Source: Panax quinquefolius (Eukaryota > Streptophyta > Magnoliopsida > Apiales > Araliaceae). From it: 64,000 bases of DNA. The notes under the pieces are model-generated. The model was not told the origin of the DNA and made no database searches. It worked only from the letters and a program-made list of their open reading frames with translations. The stretch covers positions 20,549,128-20,613,127 of the forward strand of contig CM035156.1 of the NCBI GenBank assembly GCA_020205615.1. Direction: 5' to 3'. The translations under genes and the position numbers were made by a program. Positions 62,435 to 64,000 of this stretch are shown in pieces; the stretch's first letter is position 1, and each line of letters opens with the position of its first letter.

Positions 62435-63379
62435 TTTCTCTTGGAGTCAACAAAAATATGATTATAGGTTGGCCTGATTATTTGTAGCTTTCTGAAACTT
62501 CCACTTCTGTTTCTAGTTTACCTATATATCTTTCTCGAATCAATGTATGCATTCTTGGAACTCCTTTTTTATCACTGATTTTTAGTTAAAAGAACAATAA
62601 CTCTTCGCTGATCAAAAAGTGGGAAGAAGTGGATTTTCATTTTGTGATGAGAGAGGGCCATTTCTGATTGTAGGATCAATATGCAACATATCTGTTTGGT
62701 AGCACCTTTTGCTAATTTTTGGATTTGGAGGGAATTTTAGTAGGGATTTAGCTTGAACTATATAAGCTTATGATGAATTTAAGAGTAGGGTCCAACTCTA
62801 TAAAAATCCTATTAGTAAGTTGTCAAATTGGATGATTCAGACTAAATCAACAAATATGTGAGACAACGTCGATGAAAACTTTATAAATTATATATCTAGG
62901 CAGTGCAGATTCTGTGTCTATAAAATATTTGTCTCATTCCCTGATAATTGAAATAAACCTTTTATCTTAGATTTCAAGCCATTGACTCTTTTTATATATC
63001 TCCTAATTTTGATGAGGTTATAATCAGTTGAAGGTACTTGATGATAAATCTAGTGAAACTGAATATGCTCGAACTGCCTTGTTCTTGAAGCATCCGGAGA
63101 TGAAAGGTAATTTGCACATATCTTATATTAATAGCAGTCCTTATCTCTTTTGCAATTGACATAAGTTGTAACTTTTCAACCTATTGTCATCTCCCAGTTA
63201 TTTTATTTAATTTATTAATAGTACCATGTGATATGCCTTCCTTTTGATGGTTGATAGACTGGCCCAAGGATCACAATTTCCAGATCTTCAAACTAGATAT
63301 TGAAAATATATTTCTTATCAATTGGTTTGGCGGTCCAAAGCCTCTGACAGTGGATCAATACCTGGATGCCGAAGTGTAA
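60229..63379 (+). CDS. CREG1: CREG1-like secreted FMN-binding-split-barrel protein
   Basis: Plant homologue of Cellular Repressor of E1A-stimulated Genes: a secreted/endolysosomal glycoprotein with a pyridoxamine-oxidase-like split barrel; its plant role is not established. Exons: 60229-60410, 61425-61460, 62156-62357, 63028-63106, 63258-63379, giving 206 residues, the family length. Signal peptide at residues 1-29 (hydrophobic VINLIMFWGFL). Then RPADAAPFARWLVSYSSWG, IAKDLGGAPFGNVVSFSDG, GVPYFYLTTLDPTA, RSSFTISEYNIGTCGKKDPE, CAKITLTGK, ARTALFLKHPEMKDWPKDH and NWFGGPKPLTVDQYLDAEV. The chosen stop is TAA at 63377-63379. The same bases form a strong donor (GAAGT/GTAAGT) and an acceptor follows at 63635, so a longer spliced C-terminus is possible. 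The first ATG after the leader is used. Confidence 0.9.
62374..62425. repeat. (TA)n microsatellite in CREG intron 3
   Basis: About 26 TA units followed by a T-run, starting 17 bases after the exon 3 donor. Confidence 0.9.
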
Positions 63380-64000
63380 GTACCAATAAGCACATATCAT
63401 TTACAATAATGTATGATTTTCTCCATGAGAATGAATAAACATGATTATACTTTTGAATGCGTTATTTCTAATTTGTTGGCCACATTTTCACAAACATGGA
63501 TCTACAGGAACAAAATCGCATTCATTATGTGAATACCGTTCGGTCCGATCCCATTTCTCTGATATTCGTTGTGGTGGTGGATGTAGAGGGGTTCAATATA
63601 ACTGTGTATCATTTTTAAATCTGTTTACATTGCAGAAGTACTTCCTTTCCTCCCATTGTTTCAAAGTACTTCCTTCCGCCCATTGTTCGTGAGAACAATC
63701 ATAGACAATGTAACTACTGTAAATAAGTATTCAACTTGTGCAACTTTATTCATCAGAGTACATATACTTGAAATGTATGATATACTTTTTAACATTTGAC
63801 AGAATGATGTACAACACCGAAATGTATATAATCAGAAAACTAACCAATTAAGGGATTAATTGAAGATTTTTGTTTGGTACCGGGGGCTTATTGAAGTTGT
63901 AAGAATGGAATTTCATGTTTTCAGATGCAACTGTGTTTTTGTAGCAGTAAAAGATTGGATGCATGCATTGAGCTGCTACTGATTCTCTACTTGTATCAAG
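63380..64000. other. CREG 3' region
   Basis: Probable 3' UTR or, if the alternative splice is used, an intron followed by a last exon from 63636 to about 63726. No other gene seen. Confidence 0.5.

Noticed and set aside
1..64000. tRNA, rRNA or organelle-derived insertions
   Set aside because: No tRNA-like B-box/cloverleaf, rRNA or plastid gene sequence was recognised by reading; a dedicated scan was not possible.

Overview
This is a eudicot plant nuclear window. The evidence is AT-rich DNA, GT-AG introns, plant-specific gene families (class III peroxidase, NPF transporter, plant MMP, ARM-repeat U-box E3) and plant Ty3/gypsy LTR retrotransposons. I cannot name the species. Five recognisable host genes sit at the edges, and nested retrotransposons fill the middle.

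Layout. 537-12476 (+) is an 18-exon PIGN gene (GPI ethanolamine phosphate transferase 1). 13781-14234 is a Stowaway-type MITE. 15450-16434 (-) is a class III peroxidase of the PER31/PER61 type, followed at 19385-19783 (-) by the 3' end of a PUB38/40-like U-box/ARM gene. That gene is cut off by a probable LTR of another retroelement (about 19790-20900). 21350-32625 is a rearranged Tekay/Del-type chromovirus. It has a truncated + LTR, an inverted block (RT, protease, gag, PBS, truncated LTR), a ~217-bp filler, then a + integrase/chromodomain interrupted by a reverse solo LTR, a polypurine tract and a full 3' LTR. 33477-44314 (-) is a complete Tat-type element with TTAAT target duplications, an antisense extra gene and an internal tandem-repeat array. 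44315-51108 is repeat-rich intergenic DNA. 51109-53635 (+) is an NPF5.8/5.9-like transporter. 54539-56009 is a PIF/Harbinger-like non-autonomous element. 57560-58507 (-) is a matrix metalloproteinase. 60229-63379 (+) is a CREG-like gene, after which the window ends.

The host genes do not form a pathway. From memory, two neighbour pairs recall Arabidopsis order: peroxidase beside PUB40, and PIGN near NPF5.9. This suggests old microsynteny stretched apart by transposons.

Base quality is a main caution. PIGN exons 9-10, the peroxidase and the NPF gene each show single-base losses, mostly in homopolymers, that break an otherwise fully conserved reading frame. The young Tat element is also full of frameshifts. 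This looks more like residual indel error in a long-read assembly than true decay, but only reads can settle it.

The most unusual items are the antisense gene inside the Tat element (own TATA box, probable intron, coiled-coil tail), the 41-43 bp array between that gene and pol, and the Tekay inversion with its AGCATT microhomology junction and palindromic filler.
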